DNA of 64,000 bases from an uncultured Bacilli bacterium. Its GTDB lineage: Bacteria > Bacillota_I > Bacilli_A > RF39 > UBA660. Position 1 is the stretch's first letter. Every line of letters starts with the position of its first letter. The DNA lies in the NCBI GenBank assembly GCA_934157235.1, contig CAKPHH010000001.1:124001-188000 (forward strand). The letters are read 5' to 3'. Shown piece by piece: positions 1 to 7,689 of this stretch. A model generated the notes under the pieces. The model made no database searches. It was not told the origin of the DNA and worked only from the letters and a program-made list of their open reading frames with translations. The translations under genes and the position numbers were made by a program.

Positions 1-492
1 TATAGTTTCGGTTTTAGCTACGAATTATTAATTGCTCTTGGTATTATTACTATGTTAATGATTATTGTCGTAAGTGATCTTACTTATTTAATAATACCCG
101 ATGAAGTATTAATCTTCTTTAGTATTTATTTCATAATAATTCAATTACTAAATATTGGGCTAAAAGGAACTCTAATGCATATTGGAACAGGTATCTTATT
201 ATTTGCTATGATGTATTTAATTATGCTAATTGGTAATAAAGCCTTAAAAAAAGAAAGCCTAGGTGGCGGAGATATTAAAATGATGTTCTTATTTGGACTT
301 GTACTAGATCCTTTACTTGGAACCATTTCTATTTTCCTAGGAAGCCTTTTTGCCTTACCTATGTCCCTATATTTAATGAATAAAAATAAAGAAAAAGCTA
401 TTCCCTTTGGACCTTTCCTTTTAATTGCTTTTACCTTTATTTACTTTACTAAAATTACCTCGACAACTATCATGTCATGGTTAGGTTTTTAA
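1..492 (+). CDS. Prepilin peptidase (A24 family), C-terminal part
   Basis: The reading frame is open from base 1, so the gene starts outside the window. The visible 163 residues are a hydrophobic multi-pass membrane protein. Two aspartate motifs of the A24 aspartic peptidases are present: SDLTYLIIPDE near the start of the visible part and LGGGDIKMM (GxGDxK type) in the middle. These enzymes cleave prepilin leaders after Gly and usually N-methylate the new N-terminus in the membrane. The N-terminal cytoplasmic part cannot be seen. A possible substrate in this window is the prepilin-like protein at 31627. The gene ends in a strong terminator. Confidence 0.88.
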   Translation, partial: YSFGFSYELLIALGIITMLMIIVVSDLTYLIIPDEVLIFFSIYFIIIQLLNIGLKGTLMHIGTGILLFAMMYLIMLIGNKALKKESLGGGDIKMMFLFGLVLDPLLGTISIFLGSLFALPMSLYLMNKNKEKAIPFGPFLLIAFTFIYFTKITSTTIMSWLGF

Positions 493-495
493 AGA

Positions 496-529
496 AGAAA
501 GTTTAGAAAGTTAAACTTTCTTTTTTTTT
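496..529 (+). terminator. Rho-independent terminator after prepilin peptidase
   Basis: Inverted repeat with stem AGAAAGTTTA / TTAAACTTTCT and a GAAAG loop, followed by a run of nine T. It lies directly after the stop codon. Confidence 0.88.
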
Positions 530-562
530 ACAATTAGTGTACTATATATCTAGGTGATAACT

Positions 563-1873
563 ATGAAAAACATTACTATACTTCCAGCTGACACTTACAC
601 AGTAGTAAATAAGACTGTTTTAAATGAAAGTGATCGTAAATTGATAAGTATGTTGTACCAACCAATAATTGGTCATACAGCAGTTTCTCTTTATTTAACT
701 TTAATTGATGACCTTGATAAACTAGAAGTAATGAGTGATGATCTAACTCACCATCATCTAATGAGTACTATGCAATTAAAATTAGAAGATATAGTTATCG
801 CAAGAGAAAAATTAGAAGCGACAGGACTTTTAAAATGCTATGTAAAAAAAGGCAGTATAAACCAATATGTTTATTTAATATATTCTCCTATAACTGCCCA
901 TGATTTTTTTAATCATCCCATTTTAAATGTTGTTCTTTATAATAACTTAGGAAAAAAAGAGTATGAGAAAATTTTAAACTACTATAAAATACCTCGTGTA
1001 AATCTAAAAGAATATGAAGATATAACCAGTAGTTTCGATGAAGTCTTCACTTCTGTAAAAGGAAATATTTTAGAAATAGAATCTGATACTACAAGAAGGG
1101 ACTCCAATAATATTCAAATTAATAAAGGTATTGATTTTAATTTATTAATTTCTAGTATTCCTTCCAAACTAATCAATGAAAAGACTTTTTCCAAGGATGT
1201 TAAAGAACTAATTAATGCCCTAAGCTTTACTTATAATTTAAATACTTTAGATATTAAAGGTCTAGTAAGTGATTCTATCAATGAAAAAGGCCTAATAGAT
1301 AAAACAAGATTACGTAAAAGTTGTCGAGATTACTACCAGTTTGAAACTGCTGGAAGTTTGCCAACTTTAATTTATAATAAGCAACCAGATTATTTAAAAA
1401 AACCTGAAGGAGACAATTCTAAAAAAGCTAGATTAATTTATACTTTTGAAAATATAAATCCTTATCAATTACTAAAAGCCAAATATAAAGGCGCAGAACC
1501 AACAGAAAGAGATAAAAGATTAATCGAAAGCCTTTTAATTGATCAAAAATTAAATCCTGGTGTTGTTAATGTCCTAATATCTTATGTTTTAAAGACTAAT
1601 AATCAACAACTAAAGAAAAGTTATGTTGAGACAATTGCCGGTCAATGGAAAAGACTAAATATTGAAACCGTAGAAGAAGCTATGGATATTTCTGAAAAAG
1701 AGCATAAAAAACTAAAACGTTTAGCTGAAAAATCTAAACCTAAAGAAACTACTAAGAAGGAACCTTCTAGTAAAGACAATTTACCAATTTGGTTTGATAA
1801 ACAGTTGGATAAAACTGAAGCAACTGCCGAAGATATAAAAGAAATGGATGAAATATTAGAAGGACTTGTCTAA
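563..1873 (+). CDS. dnaB: DnaB/DnaD-family replication initiation and membrane attachment protein
   Basis: 436 residues, near the usual 450-470 of Bacillus-type DnaB (the initiation protein, not the replicative helicase). The C-terminal half (about residues 305-380) carries a DnaD-like helical domain, with NPGVVNVLISYVLKTNN and the following amphipathic stretch ending in W..L.IETVEEAM. An acidic/lysine-rich tail follows. In Bacillus this protein acts with DnaD and DnaI to load the replicative helicase at oriC. Start: ATG at 563 follows AGGTGATAACT; an upstream in-frame GTG at 554 lies inside that ribosome-binding site. The usual downstream partner dnaI is not adjacent. The family call rests on the C-terminal domain; the N-terminal half is less recognisable. 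Confidence 0.75.
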   Translation: MKNITILPADTYTVVNKTVLNESDRKLISMLYQPIIGHTAVSLYLTLIDDLDKLEVMSDDLTHHHLMSTMQLKLEDIVIAREKLEATGLLKCYVKKGSINQYVYLIYSPITAHDFFNHPILNVVLYNNLGKKEYEKILNYYKIPRVNLKEYEDITSSFDEVFTSVKGNILEIESDTTRRDSNNIQINKGIDFNLLISSIPSKLINEKTFSKDVKELINALSFTYNLNTLDIKGLVSDSINEKGLIDKTRLRKSCRDYYQFETAGSLPTLIYNKQPDYLKKPEGDNSKKARLIYTFENINPYQLLKAKYKGAEPTERDKRLIESLLIDQKLNPGVVNVLISYVLKTNNQQLKKSYVETIAGQWKRLNIETVEEAMDISEKEHKKLKRLAEKSKPKETTKKEPSSKDNLPIWFDKQLDKTEATAEDIKEMDEILEGLV

Positions 1874-1894
1874 AAAAATAAGTAGTGCTATAAT
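1866..1894 (+). promoter_or_regulatory. Promoter for the HD-domain gene
   Basis: TTGTCT at 1866-1871, 17-base spacer, TATAAT at 1889-1894 with an extended -10 TGC. The -35 overlaps the dnaB-like stop codon. It leaves a 5' leader of about 130 bases before the ATG at 2030, in which AATAGT and ACTATT could pair weakly. Confidence 0.7.
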
Positions 1895-2029
1895 ACTATT
1901 CTCCTTGAAAAATAGTGTAAATAACCTGTCAAAAGAAAGAACTCGTACTATTTAAACATTTTATCTCATCAAGGTCTTATGTTATTATTAAATAGTAAAG
2001 ATAGGAATAGAATAGTAAGAGGTACAAAA

Positions 2030-2518
2030 ATGAATAAATATCAAGACATAGAATTCAAAAATATAATTAGTAGCATTGAAAGTAATGAAGAATTTCAAAA
2101 GTTAAAAAACATTAAACATCATGGTATAACTAGATATGAACATTCTCTGAGAGTAGCTTACTATTCGTATAAAGTAACAAAATTACTCCATTTAGATTAT
2201 AAAGATACAACCGAAGCAGCACTATTACATGACTTTTTTCAAGAGGAAGTCAGTGATAAAAACTTCATTGCTAGACTGCGTAAGCATCCTAAGTATGCCG
2301 TAGAAAACGCCGGCCGTATCTGTGATTTAAATGCTAAACAAATTGATATTATTAAGACTCATATGTTTCCAATTACTTTTACACCTCCTAAATATATGGA
2401 GAGCTGGATTGTCGATATTGTTGATGATATATCAGCAATTGCTGAACAGAGTAGAGTAATTAAAAGACAAGCCAAGGTTGTTGGAACATTTATTTTAGTC
2501 TTATTGTTTCATCATTAA
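2030..2518 (+). CDS. HD-domain phosphohydrolase-like protein
   Basis: 162 residues. An HD-type metal site is suggested by the histidines in HHGITRYEHSLRVAYY, then LLHDFF (the HD pair), then IIKTHMFP. These proteins act as metal-dependent phosphohydrolases on nucleotides or related substrates; the substrate here is unknown. Start: ATG at 2030 is preceded by AGAGGTACAAAA; an in-frame ATG at 1979 has no good ribosome-binding site and adds an unlikely N-terminus. The last residues are short and hydrophobic (TFILVLLFHH), which is slightly odd for this soluble family. It has its own promoter and terminator, so it is probably monocistronic. Confidence 0.75.
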   Translation: MNKYQDIEFKNIISSIESNEEFQKLKNIKHHGITRYEHSLRVAYYSYKVTKLLHLDYKDTTEAALLHDFFQEEVSDKNFIARLRKHPKYAVENAGRICDLNAKQIDIIKTHMFPITFTPPKYMESWIVDIVDDISAIAEQSRVIKRQAKVVGTFILVLLFHH

Positions 2519-2527
2519 AAAGTAAGT

Positions 2528-2548
2528 AAAGGGAGTATTTCCCTTTTT
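2528..2548 (+). terminator. Terminator after HD-domain gene
   Basis: Stem AAAGGGA / TCCCTTT with a short GTATT loop, running into TTTTT. It overlaps the leader of the pyrophosphatase gene. Confidence 0.75.
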
Positions 2549-2573
2549 GTCTATAAAGAAAGAAGGAATGAAT

Positions 2574-4193
2574 ATGCAAAAAACATATATTTTCGGTCAT
2601 AAAAAACCCGATACTGATTCAGTAATGGCTGCCATAAGTTTATCATATTTAAAAAACTTACTTGGTGAAAATACTGAACCTAGATTATTAGGAGATGTAA
2701 ACAAAGAAACAAAGTTTGCTCTAAATTATTTTGATATAACAGAACCAGAATATCTAAATGATGTCAAACTACAATTAAAAGATATTGATTATCATAAGAA
2801 TTTCTTAATGAAAGAGACTGATTCAATCTATACTGGTTACCAAAAAATGCTTGAAAAAGGTCTAACCGGAATACCAATAACTGATGATAAAGGCTATTTT
2901 ACAGGGTTACTTACTATTAAAGATCTTTCTCATGTTATTATCAATGAAGATAAAGAAGAATTATATACTTCTTATGATAATATTCTTCATGTTTTAAAAG
3001 GTGAAGAAATTTTAAGATACGATGATGAAATAATTGGTCGTATCTTAGTAGCTGCTTATCGTAGTACTACTATCCTAGAAAATGTAAAACTAGAAAGAGA
3101 TATGATTCTAATTGTTGGAGACCGTCATAGTATTATTGAATATGCCGTAAATTCTGGTGTGAAATTAATAATCTTATCTGGAGACTCTGAAATAAAAGAA
3201 AAGCACATTGAAATAGCTCGTCAAAATAAAGTTAGTATTATAAGAACTCCTTATCCGACATATCATATAACTAGATTAGTATCATTAACTAATTATATTA
3301 AGACTATGATCAGATGTTATAATCCAACTAAATTCGAAGTAACAGAATTCGTTGATAATGTTGTTGATATCAATAATAAGTTAAAACATACTAACTATCC
3401 AATAGTTGATCGTCGTAATAAATGTTTAGGCTTACTAAAAATAACTGACTTAGCAGAAAAACATCCTAAAAAAGTTATTTTAGTTGATCATAATGAAAAA
3501 TTACAAAGTGTCGAAGGCCTAGAAGAAGCTGAAATACTAGAAATAATAGACCATCATAACTTAGGTAGTATCACTACAAATACACCTATTAACTTTAGAA
3601 ATATGGCTGTAGGTTCAACTTGTACTATTATTTATTTAATGTATCGTGAAAGAAATATAACTCCACCAATTCCAGTAGCCGGAGCCTTATTATCTGGTAT
3701 TTTATCAGATACACTAATCTTAAAGAGTCCAACTGCTACTAAAAAAGATATTGAGGCCGTTAATTATCTAAAAGAAATATTAAATATTGATTACAAAAAG
3801 TATGGTATGGAATTATTAAAAGCTGGAACTTCCTTAGATGGTATGTCTAAAGAAGATGTCTTATATAATGATTATAAAATATATACAGTTGATGATAAGA
3901 AGTTCGCTATTGGTCAATTCTTTACCATGAACTTCGACGAAATAGAAAAAGATATGGATGAATATATCAATGTTCTAGATGAAGTTGCTGAAGCTAACCA
4001 TTACAATTTAGTTGCTTTATATGTCACTGATATTATAAAGAATGGTAGTTATGTTATTTTTAACACTCGTAGTAGTGATACTATGGCTCTAGCATATGGA
4101 AAAGAAACAATATCAGAAGGTGCTTTCATACCAGGCTGCGTGTCTCGTAAAAAACACGTTGTCCCAATAATTATGGCAATATTTGAAAATTAG
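2574..4193 (+). CDS. ppaC: Mn-dependent inorganic pyrophosphatase with CBS and DRTGG-type regulatory insert
   Basis: 539 residues, much longer than the ~310 of plain family II pyrophosphatases. N-terminal DHH part has GHKKPDTDS (H9, D13, D15). A regulatory insert follows: CBS motifs (for example GIPITDDKGYFTGLLTIKDL near residue 100) around a DRTGG-like segment, and a second CBS near 275-300. The DHH motif is at residues 326-328 (IIDHHNLGS) and a DHHA2 domain ends the protein. Known CBS-pyrophosphatases are inhibited by AMP/ADP and activated by diadenosine polyphosphates; that this one is so regulated is inference. Start: ATG at 2574 lies 7 bases after AAGGA; ATG 2568 is too close. It heads a four-gene operon with 1-12 base gaps. 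Confidence 0.9.
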   Translation: MQKTYIFGHKKPDTDSVMAAISLSYLKNLLGENTEPRLLGDVNKETKFALNYFDITEPEYLNDVKLQLKDIDYHKNFLMKETDSIYTGYQKMLEKGLTGIPITDDKGYFTGLLTIKDLSHVIINEDKEELYTSYDNILHVLKGEEILRYDDEIIGRILVAAYRSTTILENVKLERDMILIVGDRHSIIEYAVNSGVKLIILSGDSEIKEKHIEIARQNKVSIIRTPYPTYHITRLVSLTNYIKTMIRCYNPTKFEVTEFVDNVVDINNKLKHTNYPIVDRRNKCLGLLKITDLAEKHPKKVILVDHNEKLQSVEGLEEAEILEIIDHHNLGSITTNTPINFRNMAVGSTCTIIYLMYRERNITPPIPVAGALLSGILSDTLILKSPTATKKDIEAVNYLKEILNIDYKKYGMELLKAGTSLDGMSKEDVLYNDYKIYTVDDKKFAIGQFFTMNFDEIEKDMDEYINVLDEVAEANHYNLVALYVTDIIKNGSYVIFNTRSSDTMALAYGKETISEGAFIPGCVSRKKHVVPIIMAIFEN

Positions 4194-4204
4194 GAGATGA
4201 ATGA

Positions 4205-5020
4205 ATGGATTTTTTATCAATAATTATTTTAGGCTTTGTACAAGGAATAGCTGAGTTCTTGCCAATTTCCTCATCAGCACATTTAATAATATTTAGAGAT
4301 TTGTTTGGTATTGGTCAAGGAATGGATGCTCATTTAGCCCTAACTTTTGACTTAGCCCTTCATTTTGGAACTCTTTTAGCAATCGGAATTTATTTCTTTA
4401 AAGATTTTATTACTATGATTTCTAAAGGCTTTACTAAAGGTATCAAAGATGAACAAGGTAAAATGTTATGGTACTTAGTTGTTGCGACTATACCGGCTGC
4501 TATAGCTGGAGTCTTATTTGAAGAAGTCATCGAAAATACCATTAGAAAAAATTATGTTGTAATAGCTCTTGCTCTTGCTGTTATGGGTGTCATAATCTAT
4601 TTTGCCGACAAATACAGTAAATCAAGTAATAACTTAAAGAAAATGACTATAAAAGATGCTTTAATTATTGGTTGTAGTCAAGTACTAGCCCTAATACCAG
4701 GCTTTTCTAGATCTGGAACCACTATCGCAACAGGAAGAATTCTAGGTATTAATAGAGAAGATGCTGCTAAATTTTCTTTCTACCTAAGCGCTCCAGTTGT
4801 CTGTGGTGCCTTAGTCCTACAACTTCTAAAGAAAGCCACTTGGACTGTTATTGCTGCTAATCTAGGAACATTTATCTTAGGAGTATTAATATCATTCGTA
4901 GTGGGTCTATTATGTATAAAATACTTATTAAAATACCTACATAACCATAATTTCAAAGTATTTATGATTTATCGTATCATTTTAGCAATAATAGTATTAA
5001 TAATGATTGGAGTAAAATAA
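4205..5020 (+). CDS. uppP: Undecaprenyl-diphosphatase UppP/BacA
   Basis: 271 residues, the normal family length, with about eight membrane spans. Both active-site motifs are present: EFLPISSSAHL at residues 17-27 and PGFSRSGTT at about 165-173. The enzyme dephosphorylates undecaprenyl pyrophosphate to recycle the lipid carrier for wall polymers, and gives bacitracin tolerance when abundant. Start ATG 4205 follows AGGAGATGA. It sits 11 bases after the pyrophosphatase and 1 base before the ZIP transporter. Confidence 0.95.
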   Translation: MDFLSIIILGFVQGIAEFLPISSSAHLIIFRDLFGIGQGMDAHLALTFDLALHFGTLLAIGIYFFKDFITMISKGFTKGIKDEQGKMLWYLVVATIPAAIAGVLFEEVIENTIRKNYVVIALALAVMGVIIYFADKYSKSSNNLKKMTIKDALIIGCSQVLALIPGFSRSGTTIATGRILGINREDAAKFSFYLSAPVVCGALVLQLLKKATWTVIAANLGTFILGVLISFVVGLLCIKYLLKYLHNHNFKVFMIYRIILAIIVLIMIGVK

Positions 5021-5021
5021 T

Positions 5022-5774
5022 ATGGATAAAGCAAAATTAGGTTTATTAGCAACACTTCTATTAGGAATTTTTATCCTAATCGGAGCTTTACTAGCATTTG
5101 TTATAAAGAAAAAAGAAAAGGTCGTTGACTTCTCAATAGGCCTAGCCTTAGGCGTAATTGGTATGCTAATTGTAACAGATTTATTACCAGAAATAATTGA
5201 AAATTTAAAACTAAACCATATCTACATATTTATAATATGTACAGTAATTGGTTATTTTCTTTTAAAACTTCTAGATCACTTTATTCCTGATCATGAAGAA
5301 GAGAAAATGGATAAAAAAGAACGCAAAGAAAATTTAATTCATATAGGTGTTATTACTTCCCTTGCCTTAGTTTTACATAACATTATAGAAGGAAGTGCCG
5401 TCTATTCAACATTCTTAACAAATAATAATTTAGGAATGGGAGTAGCTTTAGGAGTAGGTTTTCATAATATTCCTCTAGGTATGGTCATTGCTGCTACTTT
5501 TTATCAAAGTAATGAAAACATCTGGAAAACCCTAAGTATTATTGGTCTAGTATCTCTATCAACATTCTTGGGAGGTCTTCTAATGTTCTTCTTAAATTTA
5601 AATGCTATCAGTCCTCTATTATTAGGAACCTTATTATCCCTAACTCTAGGTATGCTACTATTTATCGCTATAAGCGAATTACTACCAAGAATGAAAAAAT
5701 CAACGGATAAAAAAGTAACCTATATTGGTCTAACTATTGGTATAATATTGTTATTATTATCCCAATTAATTTAA
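5022..5774 (+). CDS. ZIP-family divalent metal transporter
   Basis: 250 residues, about eight membrane spans. The two metal-binding signatures of the ZIP family are clear: LVLHNIIEGSAVY (HNxxEG) near residue 120 and GFHNIPLGMVIA (HNIPLG) near 147. A charged HEEEKMDKKERKE loop lies between spans 3 and 4, where ZIP proteins carry their variable metal-sensing loop. Probably imports zinc, iron or manganese into the cytoplasm; the metal cannot be told from sequence. It starts 1 base after the uppP stop, with GGAG inside the end of uppP. Confidence 0.88.
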   Translation: MDKAKLGLLATLLLGIFILIGALLAFVIKKKEKVVDFSIGLALGVIGMLIVTDLLPEIIENLKLNHIYIFIICTVIGYFLLKLLDHFIPDHEEEKMDKKERKENLIHIGVITSLALVLHNIIEGSAVYSTFLTNNNLGMGVALGVGFHNIPLGMVIAATFYQSNENIWKTLSIIGLVSLSTFLGGLLMFFLNLNAISPLLLGTLLSLTLGMLLFIAISELLPRMKKSTDKKVTYIGLTIGIILLLLSQLI

Positions 5775-5783
5775 GGAGAATTT

Positions 5784-6512
5784 ATGGAGTATAATTATTA
5801 TAATCTATTTTTACTATTTTTTATTTATTCTTTCTTAGGATACATCGTTGAATCAATATCTGTAAGTTTAATGGAAAAGAAAGTTGTCTGGAACAGAGGT
5901 TTCTTAGTAGGCCCATACATTCCAATCTTTGGAACTGGTGCCATGACCATGATTTTAACTTTACAAAAGTATAAAGATGATATTGTTGCCTTATTTATTA
6001 TGAGTATGGTAGTTTGTCTAACTATTGAATATTTATGTAGTCTAGTTGCTGAAAAAATATTTAAACTACGTTGGTGGAACTATTCAGATAAATTATTTAA
6101 TATTAATGGTCGTATCTGTCTTCAAAATGGAATTTTGTTTGGTATTGGCGGAGTATTAATAGTTAAGTATGTAAATACTTGGATAGAAAACTTAATATTA
6201 CTTCTTCCAAATTCCATAATGGTAACCATAAGTATAATTCTTACCATAATATTTGTATCAGATACTATTTTATCATTACATACAGTTATAAAATTTAATA
6301 GTAGTTTTAAAAGATATAGTGCTGATAATACTCAAGAAGTAAAAAAGAAAATCTTAGAAGAACTACAACGCAACTTCTTACTAAATCGTTTAGTAAAAGC
6401 ATTCCCTAATGCTAAAGATAAAAGAGATCATTATAAACAACTTAGAAATGAATACTTTAAACGTATGAAGGAATTACGTGAATTAAAAAGAAAAGAGAAG
6501 AGTAAAAACTAA
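5784..6512 (+). CDS. CmpB-type membrane protein (putative ABC-transporter type IV family)
   Basis: 242 residues with about five or six hydrophobic segments and a lysine/arginine-rich cytoplasmic tail. The N-terminal pattern (LFFIYSFLGYIVES, then NRGFLVGPYIPIFG) is typical of the COG4905 family annotated as putative ABC-transporter type IV. No ATPase partner is nearby, so the transporter label is doubtful and function is unknown. Start ATG 5784 follows AAGGAG. Last gene of the pyrophosphatase operon. Confidence 0.7.
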   Translation: MEYNYYNLFLLFFIYSFLGYIVESISVSLMEKKVVWNRGFLVGPYIPIFGTGAMTMILTLQKYKDDIVALFIMSMVVCLTIEYLCSLVAEKIFKLRWWNYSDKLFNINGRICLQNGILFGIGGVLIVKYVNTWIENLILLLPNSIMVTISIILTIIFVSDTILSLHTVIKFNSSFKRYSADNTQEVKKKILEELQRNFLLNRLVKAFPNAKDKRDHYKQLRNEYFKRMKELRELKRKEKSKN

Positions 6513-6514
6513 CA

Positions 6515-6543
6515 AGAAAAGTCATTTCAGATTTTTCTTTTTC
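6515..6543 (+). terminator. Weak possible terminator
   Basis: AGAAAA pairs with TTTTCT followed by T-rich sequence just after the operon end. The stem is short and A/T only, so support is limited. Confidence 0.3.
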
Positions 6544-6595
6544 TATATAAAAATTAATCTCTAGAAGTTGTAAACCCATGAAATACATCTTAAAC

Positions 6596-6624
6596 TTTAC
6601 TTTTCTACAAAAAAATGTTATAAT
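6596..6624 (+). promoter_or_regulatory. Promoter for the acyltransferase gene
   Basis: TTTACT, 17-base spacer, TATAAT at 6619-6624 with an extended -10 TGT. It lies about 27 bases upstream of the ATG, with AGGGAGGT as ribosome-binding site. Confidence 0.68.
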
Positions 6625-6650
6625 AAACGGCATAAAAAGGGAGGTCCACA

Positions 6651-7595
6651 ATGTCTAGTTTCGGTTTAAAAAATGTTCAAGTAGTAAATTCAGAAAACTT
6701 TACTTCTAATATGGGCATTAAAATGCGTAGAATAATAAATAAACCTTTAAAAGGAGTTTTAAAAGTAGCAACTGGTAAAAAAATAATAATAGATAGATAT
6801 CCAGAATTGGAAAAAGATGAACAATATATCTTTGCTTCAACCCATTACTTTAATGAAGATATCATTGCTGGTATGGCAGCATTAGATAGACCAGCCTATG
6901 TTCTAATAGGCACAACAGATCAAGTTGAAAATAATCCATTAATGAATGCTGCCTGGTTGTATGGCTTAATATACGTTGATAGATTAAATACAGAAAGTAG
7001 AAAAGACTCAGTTAAGAAAATGGAAAGAATCCTAAATAATGGTTCCAGTATCTTAATGTTTCCAGAAGGTGGTTGGAACAATACTGAAAATCTTCTTTGT
7101 CAAACTTTATTTGCTGGACCATACACACTAGCAAAACAAACAGGAAAGAAAGTAGTTGCAATTTCAACTTTTTCTGATCCAGATTCTAAAGAAATTCATA
7201 TTCAAGTATCCGACCCAATTGATTTAAAGAAAATGGAAAAAGAAGAGGCCTTATCTACTTTAAGAGATACAATGGCTAGTCAAATGTATGACTCAATCGA
7301 GAAACATTCAATTCCGCTAGAAAGAGCTAATTTATCTGGAGATATTCATCTTCAACACATGGAAAATAGAAAAAAAGAATATTTAAAAGTTAAATGGACT
7401 AGAGACGTTTGGGATGAAGAGTTAACTGTTTATCAAAGCAAATCCATCACAACACCAGCTCAAGTAAGAGAATCTTTAAAAGATGTAAACATTACTCCAG
7501 AAAATGCCAATCTAATCGCTCCTATCTTAACTGAGTATGAAGAAGATAAAAAACATGATTTTAAAATTTATATGAAGAAAAATTGGAACAAGTAA
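6651..7595 (+). CDS. PlsC-like acyltransferase
   Basis: 314 residues. The acyltransferase signature HX4D is seen as HYFNED (H65, D70), and FPEGGWN near residue 140 matches the second block (FPEGxR type). The family transfers acyl groups to glycerol phosphates or other lipids at the inner membrane face. No clear membrane span is seen, so it is probably peripheral. The last ~100 residues are charged and unlike standard PlsC, so the exact acceptor is uncertain. Monocistronic, with its own promoter and terminator. Confidence 0.78.
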   Translation: MSSFGLKNVQVVNSENFTSNMGIKMRRIINKPLKGVLKVATGKKIIIDRYPELEKDEQYIFASTHYFNEDIIAGMAALDRPAYVLIGTTDQVENNPLMNAAWLYGLIYVDRLNTESRKDSVKKMERILNNGSSILMFPEGGWNNTENLLCQTLFAGPYTLAKQTGKKVVAISTFSDPDSKEIHIQVSDPIDLKKMEKEEALSTLRDTMASQMYDSIEKHSIPLERANLSGDIHLQHMENRKKEYLKVKWTRDVWDEELTVYQSKSITTPAQVRESLKDVNITPENANLIAPILTEYEEDKKHDFKIYMKKNWNK

Positions 7596-7608
7596 TTGTT
7601 CCTTTTTT
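7585..7608 (+). terminator. Terminator overlapping the acyltransferase stop
   Basis: Stem GGAACAA / TTGTTCC with loop GTAA that contains the stop codon bases, followed by TTTTTT. Confidence 0.9.
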
Positions 7609-7635
7609 AATATCAACACAAATGCTTTTTTGTAG

Positions 7636-7664
7636 TTGTAAAAAAACAATAAATAATGTAAAAT
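7636..7664 (+). promoter_or_regulatory. Promoter for the hybrid kinase gene
   Basis: TTGTAA at 7636-7641, 17-base spacer, TAAAAT at 7659-7664, about 25 bases before the ATG. Confidence 0.6.
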
Positions 7665-7689
7665 ACAATTATAGGGTAGGTGTTTAGAG